Assembly (NCBI GenBank): GCA_963700515.1
Contig: CAVOXY010000042.1
Location: 496,001-560,000, forward strand
Reading direction: 5' to 3'
From: JAJRVM01 sp963700515
GTDB taxonomy: Bacteria > Planctomycetota > Planctomycetia > Pirellulales > Pirellulaceae
Length of the DNA stretch: 64,000 nucleotides
In this document: in pieces, positions 52,127-62,297 of the stretch
Numbering within the stretch: position 1 is the stretch's first letter
How the letters are laid out: each line of letters opens with the position of its first letter
The notes under the pieces: model-generated
Told to the model about the DNA's origin: nothing
The model's input: only the letters and a program-made list of their open reading frames with translations
The model's database searches: none
Translations under genes and position numbers: made by a program

Positions 52127-54358
52127 CTACCGCCTATCGGCGAGTTCCAGCAGATATTTCTTGGCCGTCTCCAGTACCGTGTCACGACCATCCGCCAGGT
52201 CTTGTGCGTTGGGTGTCACGACCACGTCTGGTTCCAGTCCGCGCCGCTCGATGGGCCGGTCGAGATACCCTTGATAAGCCTTGACCGGATACTGAACGCG
52301 GAAGAGGCCGTTGGTCAGTGTGTAGACGGTCTTGCGGGCCGACGCGCCCGCCGTCGCTTCTCCGAACAGCTTGCCGCGCTTCCGGGCAACGAACCAAGAG
52401 GCCCATCCCTCCCCCGCACTAATGCAGCGCGAGTCGATCAGGAGAGCGATACTGCGCGTGAAACGCGGCCGACTCGGCTCAGTATTGTCCTCCAGGTCAA
52501 AATTCCGGTGGGCTCTCGCCGCGTCAAAGCCGCCTCCACTGTTCCCTCGCACATCCACGATCAGACCGCGAGCGCCGTTAAGTTGCTTGACTGCCTGGTC
52601 CAGAGAGTCAATCAAGTTCGCCTTGATGCGCCGGACGTAGATATAGCCAATTTCTTCGTCCAACATTTTCCAGCTGACGTCGCCCGAATCCGAGATTCCA
52701 ACTATCGGAACGGGCAGACGTGGGATGTACCCCGCTCGGCGGTTCGCTCGCATGCTGAGTGTCTGACTTCTCCCCTGTGTGTCGGAGACCTGCAAAGTAA
52801 TCTCCTGGCCTTGCTGCGGTTGGCGAGCGAAGAAGTGAAAGGCGTGATAACGCAGATAACGCTGGCTGGAATAGCCGGCATAGCGACTCAGTTGCTCCAT
52901 CGCTTTTTGTATCGCAGCTGCGGATTCAACTCCGTTGATGGCTTCCACCGTCATCCCGACTTGAATGCCGGCCGAGGCCGCTGAGCTGCCTGTGGCAACA
53001 TAGTAGACAACCGGCTCGTCACGATCATCGGCCAGACAGGCAAAACCCGCGTCCCACTGGGGAAATGGGATGGAAGGGATCTGTGCTGCTGCGGGTAACA
53101 ATTGTGCATGGCTGTCCTCGAGTGCCGCCACCATCTCGAGGCACAGCAGCCCGAATTCCTCGTCGCTCCCAACTCCCTTAGCACGCGGCAATAGCCGCTC
53201 ACCAACCGCTCGCCAGTCGATACCTTTCAGCTGGAAGCAAGGATAGTCTTGTTTCAAACGATCATGGAGATCCCGCAACGCTTGCTCGTACGTGACTTCG
53301 GAATCGATCTTCATCTCACGCCGTTGACTCTGCTTCTGGCGGTTCGTCCGGTCCTCATCCTGCTTCGCCAGCTGCGCGTAAGCGTCGGCTGCCAGAAGGT
53401 CTTTCAGGAGCACCTGCTGCCCGTCCTCCAATTCCATGCTCTGATCCAAAACGGGGATTAACGCCGACCAAGGATCGTGAGCCTGGCCACGCGCCGTCTC
53501 GAGAGCCTTGGCAGCATCCGGCACCTTCTTCCGGATCAAATCCATGACGGTGACACCGTTCATGCCCATTAATCGGCTGACTAGTGCCGCCAGTCTCTCC
53601 GGTGGCTCCTTGTGGCCATCACTCCACGAGGCAATCAACGGTACGGAGACAACGGTCGTCTGACCGGCTGTCAGTTCGCAAGTGAGACCACCGAAGCCGG
53701 GATTGTTGTCAGCTGCAAAGGCCGCCACGTGTACCGTTCCTGCCGGAAGTCCTCGGAACGTGGTCTTTCCGTGCGGCATCCGATTGCCCGTGAACATGTG
53801 CGGCATAAACGCACCCGACCAGGCCGCAAATCCGAGGATCGGATCGGCGGCCAAAGGCCGGCCGCTCACCACAATCAGCGTTTCATCATTCGGCGCTTGA
53901 GGAGCCGTCGTGATATCGAGAGTTGCTGTGCCAAGCGGCTGAATCGTCAGCTTGGTCGCGTCATCTGATGGGACGGAGACCTGCGGGACAATACCACGCA
54001 AGTGAACCACGCGCCCGTTTACTTCGAGGAGCTGCCGCACAGGTTTCTCGGCGTCCTCCCACGACTGCGCAATCAGTCGGTACACACCGGGCTTGACACC
54101 CAATACGGTGAACGCACCCTGCTCATCCGTCATGGCGATGACTAATTGTTGGAACTGCATTTCTTTGGTGAAAGGCCGATAGCTCTCTGTCGAAACAGGG
54201 ATCCCAGTCTCCGCGTCGCACACCATCAAGGCGGCGCCAGATACCGGCTCCCCTGTCGCGTCGAGAACCTTGCCCCGCAACGTTCCGTCTTCAGCTGGCG
54301 TCGGCGACGGTAGGCTGGATGCATACGCCACAGCGACCAAGAGAGCTGTTCGAAACAT
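52127..54358 (-). CDS. Secreted S41-family (C-terminal-processing-like) peptidase with carboxypeptidase-regulatory-like domain
   Basis: A 743-residue exported protein (signal FRTALLVAVAYASSLPSPTPAE). Residues about 25-110 form a carboxypeptidase-regulatory-like beta domain (LRGKVLDATGEPVSGAALMVCDAETG). The C-terminal half, from about residue 370, is an S41 peptidase with an embedded PDZ-like part (VVYYVATGSSAASAGIQVGMTVEAINGVES), the strand LIVDVRGNSGGGFDAAR, and the nucleophile region LLIDSRCISAGEGWASWF followed by KRGKLFGEATAGAS. S41 enzymes of the Ctp/tricorn type trim or degrade proteins in the periplasm. The composite layout suggests anchoring to a surface polymer or partner. No frame problem is seen. 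It appears monocistronic. Confidence 0.8.
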   Translation of the reverse strand: MFRTALLVAVAYASSLPSPTPAEDGTLRGKVLDATGEPVSGAALMVCDAETGIPVSTESYRPFTKEMQFQQLVIAMTDEQGAFTVLGVKPGVYRLIAQSWEDAEKPVRQLLEVNGRVVHLRGIVPQVSVPSDDATKLTIQPLGTATLDITTAPQAPNDETLIVVSGRPLAADPILGFAAWSGAFMPHMFTGNRMPHGKTTFRGLPAGTVHVAAFAADNNPGFGGLTCELTAGQTTVVSVPLIASWSDGHKEPPERLAALVSRLMGMNGVTVMDLIRKKVPDAAKALETARGQAHDPWSALIPVLDQSMELEDGQQVLLKDLLAADAYAQLAKQDEDRTNRQKQSQRREMKIDSEVTYEQALRDLHDRLKQDYPCFQLKGIDWRAVGERLLPRAKGVGSDEEFGLLCLEMVAALEDSHAQLLPAAAQIPSIPFPQWDAGFACLADDRDEPVVYYVATGSSAASAGIQVGMTVEAINGVESAAAIQKAMEQLSRYAGYSSQRYLRYHAFHFFARQPQQGQEITLQVSDTQGRSQTLSMRANRRAGYIPRLPVPIVGISDSGDVSWKMLDEEIGYIYVRRIKANLIDSLDQAVKQLNGARGLIVDVRGNSGGGFDAARAHRNFDLEDNTEPSRPRFTRSIALLIDSRCISAGEGWASWFVARKRGKLFGEATAGASARKTVYTLTNGLFRVQYPVKAYQGYLDRPIERRGLEPDVVVTPNAQDLADGRDTVLETAKKYLLELADRR

Positions 54359-54693
54359 GAGATGCTACCTCCGGCGGATAAATCTAGACCTAAACGAGGG
54401 GGGGCGTTCCAGGGCCAACGGGAAACGGCCATGCGCTCACCATGCCGTGCCATATGTCAGGTCGACATGCGTGTGAAAACGCAAGCGACGGGAGCGCGCC
54501 GACGCGACGGCGCCGTGGCCCTCGGGACGACGTTGCCTGGCACGCCAAAATGGGGACCTCGACCCGCCTTTGCCAGCAATTCTCCCCCTTTTCGACTCGC
54601 AGGAATACCGGGGTTCTGGTGCGTCGCTGAGCGGCCGGTTTTGGGGTCGCTCCGTAGAATTAACCGGAGGGGCGAAGAGAAGGAGGCATAACG
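54359..54693. other. Divergent intergenic region, no gene seen
   Basis: 335 bases between the S41 gene (minus) and the small gene at 54694 (plus). The only clear signal is a very strong Shine-Dalgarno, GAAGGAGG at 54679-54686, serving the downstream gene. Confidence 0.45.
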
Positions 54694-55113
54694 ATGAAAC
54701 GCGACAGGCGGAGTGAGAAGGTCTACGTGCCGACCTCGCACGATATTGAACAGGCGTGCGAGCGAATTCAGGCAGGTTGGACCGAGCGAGAAAGGCTCAA
54801 AAGAGCGGGCTGGGTGGAAGGGCGACATTGGTTGCCACCCTTGGTTGACACGGAGACACTCTTCCCCGACGGTCTGAGTCGGACTATGGATGCTCAGGTC
54901 AGCTCAGCTCGTTGCGCGACGCCGGCTGCGGTGACCAGGTCGCCGTGGCAGGCCGCACAGCTCGTTGTTCAACGGTGCTGTTGCGAAAATGTCCACCATC
55001 CCAATCCTGAAAATTTTTTGAGCTTCCAGCGCATTTTTGTGCCTGCGTCTGGGGGGCGCAAAGTGTACGTTCGCAGGTTTCCCGGTGTACGACGCTGCCG
55101 ACCGGAGGCGTGA
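54694..55113 (+). CDS. Small protein of unknown function with a strong ribosome-binding site
   Basis: I do not recognise it with certainty. A perfect AGGAGG lies 7 bases before the ATG, so translation from 54694 is well supported. The first about 55 residues (EKVYVPTSHDIEQACERIQAGW, TERERLKRAGWVEG) are charged and helical, and resemble small planctomycete hypothetical proteins with a W(S/T)xRER pattern. After about residue 60 the composition changes (many Ala, Ser and Cys, then Arg and Pro), so the true protein may be shorter and the frame may be broken, as in many neighbours. No domain, signal peptide or membrane segment is evident. Confidence 0.5.
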   Translation: MKRDRRSEKVYVPTSHDIEQACERIQAGWTERERLKRAGWVEGRHWLPPLVDTETLFPDGLSRTMDAQVSSARCATPAAVTRSPWQAAQLVVQRCCCENVHHPNPENFLSFQRIFVPASGGRKVYVRRFPGVRRCRPEA

Positions 55114-55302
55114 GAATCTCGGCTGGAATCCACTAACTGACGCAATTTCAAATACCCAGGGGTTGTCGAGCGTCAATCGACGACAGGTCAGCTTGCGCCT
55201 AAGTCGGCTGCAGCGGGAAGATGCCGATTCGCGATGGAGTACAACGGACGACATCGCGACAGTCCCCGTTGGAGAGCCGACCCTTGTCTCCAAGTTAGCT
55301 CT

Positions 55303-55342
55303 GGCGGACTCCGCCATGGGTGGTGCGGAAGGAACCTTCCGC
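55303..55342 (-). terminator. Two adjacent short hairpins downstream of the PQQ propeller gene
   Basis: GGCGG-ACT-CCGCC (55303-55315) and GCGGAAGG-AA-CCTTCCGC (55325-55342) are perfect inverted repeats. They begin about 30 bases beyond the stop of the minus-strand gene ending at 55375. No U-tract is evident, so a terminator role is tentative. Confidence 0.4.
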
Positions 55343-55374
55343 CTACCCACCCGATTCGCTGGGGTACGCACCGG

Positions 55375-57937
55375 CTATTCTCCCAGGGGTGTCCCGGGAT
55401 CGGAGCGCTGCCAGGGACGTGACGGCGTACTCCCCTCGCCTGCGTATCCCATCGACAGTTGCAGCCCGCTGCCGTTGGCCGTATAGAAGAGTCGTCCATT
55501 CGAAAGCTGGGCTCCGACACACTGCAACACATCGACTGCGGGGCCGGTGGAGATCAGTTGATTGTTGTGAGCCGTATCGATCACATCCATGTTCGGGCCG
55601 AGCAGATAGTCGCCGTCCATCGTGAAACGTGTGCAACGATAGCCCTGCGTCAGCTCGCAAAGTACCTTGCCGCTTGTGGCATCCAACAAGTAACCCTGTT
55701 TGTATTGAGCGTGTGTAAAGAGCCGCCCGTCGGCGACTGTCAGCACATGAATGGCTCGCTCGACAGGATCTGATTCCCAGACGAGTTCTCCCGTGGCGGT
55801 CATTCAGGCACCAGACTCGATTCACTTTTCCTTTTCCTTCGACCGCGTTGTATCCACCGAGATAGAGCCGTCCTTGCGAGACCGATGGAGCACAGCCAGC
55901 GTGCACGGCATAGTCGGTGGTGAGCCAATTGATGGTGCCGGTTTTCGGTTCGATAGCAGCGGTCACACCTGCTATTGGCTTGTCGCCAAAGTAACAGGAG
56001 TAGTAGAGCGCGTTATCGTCGAGGCACATGCCAGCATCATCGCCGCCGTGACCATATTTGGAAAAATCGAGCGACCAGACTTCGCGACCCGTCTGGAGAT
56101 CCCACGCTTTCACCAGCGGCTTCTGATCGTCTGCAAATCCGAACGTACTCTGATGCTCAAAGAGCCAATTGCGCGAGGTATACTTCCCCGTGCTGAACTG
56201 ATAGAAGATCAAACCATCGTGGATGATCGGGGGTACTTGCCGGTTCCAGCTGGGAGAGCCGGAGAACGGTGCCTCCCAGACCAATTGGCCCGTAGCTGCA
56301 TCAAGACATCGCAGGTGACATTCATGCAATCCTGCTTGGGGCAGGTAGAGACGCTGCTGGTGGTACGCTGGTGTGGTGAACGAGACATGCACTCCAGGAT
56401 AGTACGAACGCCAGAGGAGGCGGCCCGTTTCCTGTTCCACCGCCATCACCTGTCCCTCGGCAGTATGCGTGTAGACTCGAGAGCCACCCATCGTGGAAAG
56501 ATGTTTGATGGTTCCTTCACAGCGACGAATCCACCGCATGGCCAGCGGTAGTTCCAGGCCCTGCAACGTGCGATTCGTATTGGCCTGGTTGCCGAAGTGG
56601 GTATCCCAGTTGTATTGCTCGGCGGTAAAACGACCGGTCAACGGACTCCGGATACGATCCAAATCGAGCGATTTCTTGGGAGGAGTGGCAGTCCCGTGCG
56701 GGCCCAGCACGTACAGGTAACCATCCTCTCCGCCACAAGCCACTTGGCCGTTGGCCGCTGCTGCAGGGGCCGTGATTGGGCGACCCAGTGGAGTCTGATA
56801 TACCCAAGCGGGCTGATCCGAACTCAAGGGAACCACAGCCAGACGCCCATCCAAACAGCTGACAATTGCATGGTCGCCGACGAGCATGGGTTGAGTGATC
56901 GAAGGGAAGTCACCCAAGGGCACTGTCTTTCCATCCACATGCCGACACAGCCCGAACCCCTGCTCGGGGCGGCATCGGTAGACCGCCGTGTCGCGAATGC
57001 TGACGGCCGAGAAGCTCATACTGGGATCGCTCTGGTAATCTGACTGTGTGCCTGGCACGAAGCTCGCGGTAATTTTCTGGTCCGCAATGCGCAACACATC
57101 GACTTGCCCGGTGTTGTCACGGCGGAACCACTGGCGATAGACGTTACCCTGCTGATCCAGGCTCAGTCCCAGCGTGGCGGGACTCTCATGGGGGGCGTAA
57201 CCTCCGAGCAACTTGGGGGCTGCTCCGTTGTCCTGCAGCCAGACAATCGAACCGCCTGCCGGAATGACGAGAATGTTGCCGTGGACCGCCAGATTGCGCG
57301 AGCAAAGAAACTGCTCCCGCCACGTCACTCGCCCTTGCTGGTGCTTCAGCCAATCCTCTCCGCTCCAGCGATCACCGTTGAACTTCAGCACTTCCCGCAC
57401 GTAGTCCCAAGTCCAACGAATCTTCCCGTCGGGGGCGACGGCAAAGACCTGGGACCCGAGTGTCGCAAAATATACAGTGTCGGCGCCGACAACAGGGCAA
57501 CTGAAAATCGGCTCACCACACTCAATCTTCTGCACTACGTTTCCATCCTGAGCGCTGAGTACATAGTAGGTTCCAGACATGGTCCCAAAGTGAACGTAGC
57601 CCTGTGTCAGCGCCGGAGAAGAATAGTTGTTGCAGTTGTAGGGGCTGGCATCGCTCGCGAATTTCCACAGCACTTGGCAGGTTTTCGCGTCGACACAGAA
57701 CAACACGCCAGAACCGTCCAATGCAAAAATCCGACCGTCGGCAATCACCGGTGATGTGAAAATCGCGTCGGTCAGTGGAATCGCTGCCTGTAATCCCAAC
57801 GGTAGCGTCAGCTGGATCGACGGAGCATTGCCGCTGTGCTGGCTGTCGAAGCCATGTTGATACCAGCCTTCTTCGGCGTGCAATGACGTGGAATGCCAGG
57901 CCAACACCATCGCCAACGAACAATACAGCCGGAACAT
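55375..57937 (-). CDS. Large PQQ-binding-like beta-propeller secreted protein, one frame break
   Basis: About 854 residues after joining. The start at 57937 (or 57943) gives a signal peptide (FRLYCSLAMVLAWHSTSLHA). Many PQQ/BamB-like blades follow, for example RIFALDGSGVLFCVDAKTCQVLWKFA, YVLSAQDGNVVQKIECGEPIF, GYLYVLGPHGTATPP and HLRCLDAATGQLVWEAPF, enough for two propellers. The frame breaks at about 55805, after NRVWCL, and resumes MTATGELVWESDPVERAIHVL, ending at 55375; one extra base explains it. It is the largest of four PQQ-type proteins in the window and is less similar to the other three than the 5820 and 31570 genes are to each other. No cofactor ligands can be assigned. A pair of hairpins lies just downstream. 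Confidence 0.8.
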
Positions 57938-58030
57938 GATCACCTCACATCAAGATTGCCGCAGTTTACCGCCTGTACTACGGTAACCTAACTCATTCTC
58001 CTACCGCAACCAGAGGTGGCAATTCACAGC

Positions 58031-59044
58031 TCAGGGACAGCTGACTGGTTCGCCCTGTCGCATGGATCCCAGGGCTCGCCAGGCGGACAGGTCCACGGAC
58101 TCCTCAAAGTAGTGCGTCGAACCATCGGCGAGTGCCGCCATGACTCCCCTCGGATGATGACTGCTGAAGGCACATTCCCGCTCAACCTCCCGAGCGCTTT
58201 GCGTATTGATCGGGTAATAGGATGAGCCCAAAGCTTCCGAGAAATCGCTTCCTTGGCGGCTATCGGCATTGGGATGGTAAAGATAGAAGCGATCGCACGT
58301 GAAGCAACCGGCATCGCCATCTAACACAAAGGTTGCCTCACTGATCATCAGCGTGCTGGACGTCCCATCGCGGACGTCTGGCAGTCGAGTCGGCCGCCGT
58401 ACCGCACCGTCAAAGACAGTTGCCAGGAACATGCCGTTCGACTGGTCCATGCCTCTTGCCCCACGATTGTCGTGCGTCGCGTCCCCCCCCGCACAGGCGA
58501 GATAGTTGGTCACGTAGCGTCCTGGCAGTTGATTCACGTCCGAGGTAATCGGAGAGCCTTGAGAAGGACAACGAAACAAGGGCAGACGCGTCTGCGCGAG
58601 GTGTCTCAGTGCCACACTGTTTCTGTCGGGACCACCCCACCAGCCAAGATCTGACCAAGGAACCGTGTCGGCCAATGCGACCTGTTCGACATAAGGAAGC
58701 AGATGAGCCGACCAGGATTGGCCCCAGCCAGCGTTTACACCATAGGGAAAGCTGCCGCGAGCCGAGTGGTAATGATGCATGGCCAACGCAAGTTGCTTCA
58801 GGTTCTGTCGACAATGCAGTCGCCGCGCCGCCTCGCGTGCCGACTGGACCGCCGGGATCAGCAAGGCAACCAGCAGACCGATGAGAGTGATGACCACCAG
58901 CAACTCGATCAACGTGAATCCCCGCTTGTCAGTGCCGCTTCGACCCCGGCTCGGCACCACATGCTCGCACTGTGTGTCTCTGCCGTACGCGAGCCTGGAG
59001 TACGCACGGTCACGCGTCCGCGGAGCATAGTCAACGGTGCCCAT
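58031..59044 (-). CDS. DUF1559 protein with prepilin-type N-terminal methylation motif
   Basis: A 337-residue member of the DUF1559 family, which is hugely expanded in planctomycetes. From the start at 59044 a leader of about 39 residues precedes the prepilin-type cleavage/methylation motif KRGFTLIELLVVITLIGLLVALLIP. This is followed by AVQSAREAARRLHCRQNLKQLALAMHHYH and the C-terminal GVMAALADGSTHYFEESVD typical of the family. These proteins are thought to be processed like type IV pilins or type II pseudopilins and placed at the cell surface, but their function is unknown. The frame is open to 59191, but the start 2 bases after the lipoprotein stop codon is more plausible and implies translational coupling. 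Confidence 0.85.
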   Translation of the reverse strand: MGTVDYAPRTRDRAYSRLAYGRDTQCEHVVPSRGRSGTDKRGFTLIELLVVITLIGLLVALLIPAVQSAREAARRLHCRQNLKQLALAMHHYHSARGSFPYGVNAGWGQSWSAHLLPYVEQVALADTVPWSDLGWWGGPDRNSVALRHLAQTRLPLFRCPSQGSPITSDVNQLPGRYVTNYLACAGGDATHDNRGARGMDQSNGMFLATVFDGAVRRPTRLPDVRDGTSSTLMISEATFVLDGDAGCFTCDRFYLYHPNADSRQGSDFSEALGSSYYPINTQSAREVERECAFSSHHPRGVMAALADGSTHYFEESVDLSAWRALGSMRQGEPVSCP

Positions 59045-59046
59045 GA

Positions 59047-59214
59047 TTACGGTCCATCTTCCAACAGTGCCGGCTCGATACTCGGCGCTGTGACCATCTT
59101 CGTTTGCGGTTGTCGTGGCGGAACATGCCGTTTCGCTCCCGTACAGCCGCAAAACGCAATCAGCATCCATCCCGCGATCAGACACAGACAAGAAACTCTT
59201 CGCACACGGTTCAC
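59047..59214 (-). CDS. Small lipoprotein upstream of the DUF1559 gene
   Basis: A 55-residue predicted lipoprotein. The GTG start at 59214 is decided by AAGGAG 7 bases upstream. It then reads NRVRRVSCLCLIAGWMLIAFCGC with a lipobox-like FCGC, and a mature tail (TGAKRHVPPRQPQTKMVTAP) ending only 2 bases before the DUF1559 start codon. The longer frame to 59310 would place 32 residues before the signal and lacks a ribosome-binding site. Small lipoproteins next to DUF1559 genes are common in planctomycetes; the function is unknown. Too short and poorly conserved to assign a family. Confidence 0.6.
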   Translation of the reverse strand: MNRVRRVSCLCLIAGWMLIAFCGCTGAKRHVPPRQPQTKMVTAPSIEPALLEDGP

Positions 59215-59849
59215 CGTCTGGCTCCTTCCCTTGATTTTCCGGCGGCCGCCACGTCGACCCGATCCACCGGCACCGCTGGCGATTCCCGCTCTCGGTAGTT
59301 GCAGGGGCACTTGGTCTGTCCCCCTATCACGTTAATCACCAAATGCGTCTCGAACCCCTCACGAAACTTCCACAATTCTTGGGCGACGCCAAAATTGACA
59401 GCGGGACCGTCGATTTCAGGCACAACGCGTCAAGACGTGATCACCCGGCAACTCCACACTGGGGCGAGGCACGCAATGCGAACCGAGTACCGAGGCGCCA
59501 GCAAAGAAGTGATGAACGGGGTGCCGCCGCACACTGCTCAAGTCGTGTGTGCTCGTTACGGTTGAGTGGGATTTGTGCCCAGAGTCCCACCCATCAACGA
59601 CCACCGGCATAGCTGGTAAGAATGGACAAGGTTCGACTGTTGCCGGCGTGATTCTGGGGTGGCGGAGCGTGGGAGTAGTGGAGAAGTGAGTGATGGGCAC
59701 GAAGACATATTTGGTCGAGCCATGTTATGTCTCGTTCGTTGGGAGGTTTCCCAGGTACTCCCAAACTCCACCCCTCCAACACCTCAATTTCTCGCCCCTT
59801 TCAGGGGCCTTCCGCATACCACCGGTTATGCCGGTGATCGCCGATTCGC
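59215..59849. other. Intergenic region, no gene seen
   Basis: 635 bases between the lipoprotein gene start and the typA stop codon. Several short open frames exist but none has a ribosome-binding site or a recognisable domain. The phrase GGTCTGTCCCCCT (near 59308) also occurs at about 9584. Confidence 0.45.
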
Positions 59850-61715
59850 TCACGCTTGCCGAGACTGGCGGCGGCGGTCCGTTTCGCGCAGGTGCATTTT
59901 GCGCAGTCGAACCTGTTTGGGAGTCACCTCGACGAGTTCATCTTCCTTGATGTATTCCAAGGCTGCCTCGAGCGACATGACGCGGGGCGGTTTGAGGAGA
60001 ATATTCTCGTCGTTGTTGGCGGAGCGGATATTGGTCAGTTTCTTTTCCTTGGAGGGGTTGACGGTCAAGTCGTTTTCCCGGCTGTTCTCCCCCACGATCA
60101 TGCCTTCGTAAACGTCCTCGCCCGGTCCGACAAACAGCTCAGACCGTTCCTGCAATCCGGCCAAGGCATACGCCACGGCTCGGCCCGTAATATTCGAGAT
60201 CAGCACGCCGTTGCCGCGGCGCGGCAATTCCGCCTCCATCGGTGCGTAGTCTGAGAAACGATGATGTATCAACGCCGTTCCCTGCGTGGCATTGAGCAGC
60301 TGCGTGCGCAGACCGATCAGTCCCCGTGCCGGGATCCGAAACGTCGTGCAGGTGTAGTCTCCACGCGGCGCCATGTGTTCCAAGAGACCGCGTCGTTGAC
60401 CAACCAGCTCCATCACCCGTCCCAGGTGCCCCATCGGCACCTCGACATTCAACGTCTCAAACGGCTCGTGCCGGATACCGTTTATCGAACGAATGATCAC
60501 GCGAGGTTTGCCCACCGACAGCTCGTATCCTTCGCGTCGCATCGTCTCGATCAACACCGCCAAGTGCAGTACGCCCCGTCCCGCCACGGCAAAGCCGTCC
60601 GCGCCTTCCAGTGGCGTCACACGCAACGCCACATTTCGCTCCAGTTCGCGATGCAAACGCTCCCGCAATTGCCGGCTCGTCACGTACTTCCCATCACGTC
60701 CAGAGAGGGGTGACGAATTGATCGTGAAGACCATTTCCAGCGTCGGCTCGTCGACAACCAGGCGGGGCATCGCCCGCGGACGCTCGATGTCGCAGATCGT
60801 GTCGCCGATTTCGACATCTTCGAGTCCGACTACGGCCACGATCTCACCCGCTTGTGCCTCCGGCACTTCCTGGCGGCCCAAATTGTGAAAAACCATCAGC
60901 GAGGAAACGTGTGCCGGTGAGATCTCCCCGTCGGCGCGAGATAACCCCACTCGCTGGCCGTTCTTGAGCGTGCCGGAAGCGATCCGACCCACCGCAATCC
61001 GACCAACGTACTGAGACCAATCGACCGTCGTCACGAGCATCTGCAGCGGAGCGTCCGGTTGTACTTCCGGGCCCGGAATCTTCTCCAACACCAGATCGAG
61101 CAGGCTTTCCATCGAATCCTGAGGCTGCGTCGGATCGTCCGTGGCATAGCCCTCCCTGGCCGTCGTGAACATGAACGGAATATCTGTCAACGAATCGTCG
61201 TGAGACAGTTCCATCAGCAATTCGAAAGCTCTCGTCCAGAGACCTCCAACGGTCGAGCGTCGGGACGGTCGATCTTGTTGACGACGATGATCACCTGCAA
61301 CCCACAGGCCAGAGCTTTGGAGAGGACGAAACGAGTCTGTGGCATCGGGCCTTCTGCGGCATCGACCAACAGCAACGCACCGTCCGCCATCCGCACCACA
61401 CGCTCTACCTCACCACCAAAATCTGCGTGTCCCGGCGTATCGATGATATTGATCTTCACGCCCTTGTGCGGGATCGCAATGTTCTTGGAAACGATGGTTA
61501 TACCTCGTTCCCGCTCCAGATCGTTCGTGTCCAGAATCCGCTCGCCCAGCAACTGGGCGTCCCGAAACTGGCCACATTGACGCAAGCAGGCAGTCCACCA
61601 ATGTCGTCTTGCCATGATCGACATGGGCAATGATCACCAGGTTTCGAAGGTCATCGCGTCGCACCGAAGTTTCCTTGGAAAACAGCGTCTGATCGGCAGC
61701 AAAGGTCGAACTCAT
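59850..61715 (-). CDS. typA: Ribosome-associated GTPase TypA/BipA, frame-broken
   Basis: A translational GTPase of about 620 residues, close to the usual length. G1 is IIAHVDHGKTTLVDCLL; after a break at about 61588 the frame resumes RQCGQFRDAQLLGERILDTNDLERERGITI (switch I/G2), then IIDTPGHADFGGEVERV (G3) and VVNKIDRPDARP (G4). A second disturbance at about 61238-61248 is best explained by two extra bases, giving LDESFELLMELSHDD. From there to the end the frame is intact: domain II, the EF-G-like domains, and the TypA-specific C-terminus (FVGPGEDVYEGMIVGENSRENDLTVNPSKEKKLTN). TypA acts on the 70S ribosome in stress adaptation and 50S assembly. That such a conserved gene is broken three times points to assembly errors, not a pseudogene. 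Confidence 0.9.
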
Positions 61716-61724
61716 GAGGATTTT

Positions 61725-61753
61725 TCGGAGGTGAAGGACCTATCGGAGGTGAA
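61725..61753 (-). promoter_or_regulatory. Repeated TTCACCTCCGA in the typA leader
   Basis: TCGGAGGTGAA on the plus strand occurs at 61725-61735 and 61743-61753, 18 bp apart. On the typA transcript this reads TTCACCTCCGA twice, 10-38 bases upstream of the ATG. Each contains CACCTCC, the anti-Shine-Dalgarno sequence, and no Shine-Dalgarno precedes the typA start. A regulatory role is possible but unproven. Confidence 0.3.
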
Positions 61754-62297
61754 AACCCATCAGGTTAGACGTCCACAACGAGAAGAGCAAGCGGTCAGTA
61801 TTGCCGTCCCCACCGTCCCGTTCGCCCCGTGCCCGGCGTACTGGTCATCGTTGCCCCACCCCCTGGTTGCCGCTGTTATGGCCTCGCGCCGCACAAACCT
61901 GAACGTGGCGTTCGATACGCGTTCCGATAGCATTCACCCAGTAATTACCCACCTTCACTGGCTCAGCAGCACGATCGCGGCCGACACCGCCATGGAACTC
62001 GACAAGCCGGCGGGAAACGACTAGTCTAGGGCGTGACGCACAATCCCCAATGGGGGGCGTGTCCGGTGGCTACATCCAATGCGGCTCGAGGTCTTATTTC
62101 GAGCAGGGACGCTGGAGGATCCCGTCCTCCGAATATCCGTGCGCGGTGGCGCTCAAATATCTCGATTCTCACATGTATCGGGAACGAAGAGGGAGTGCCA
62201 CGACACGGGCAGATGGCATCCGAACGACGAGTGCAGCACGTTGAACTCCTCCACGCAAGTTTTCGGCAGTCCCGCGGGACCCCCGTTCCACGGAATC
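61754..62297. other. Divergent intergenic region, no gene seen
   Basis: About 540 bases between the typA leader and the cyclase start. Promoters for both are expected. Upstream extension of the cyclase frame to 62079 is open but lacks a ribosome-binding site and domain similarity. Confidence 0.4.

Noticed and set aside
59850..61715. typA as a true pseudogene
   Set aside because: All GTPase motifs and the full C-terminus are conserved. The breaks are single extra bases like those in many neighbouring genes, so sequence error is the simpler explanation.
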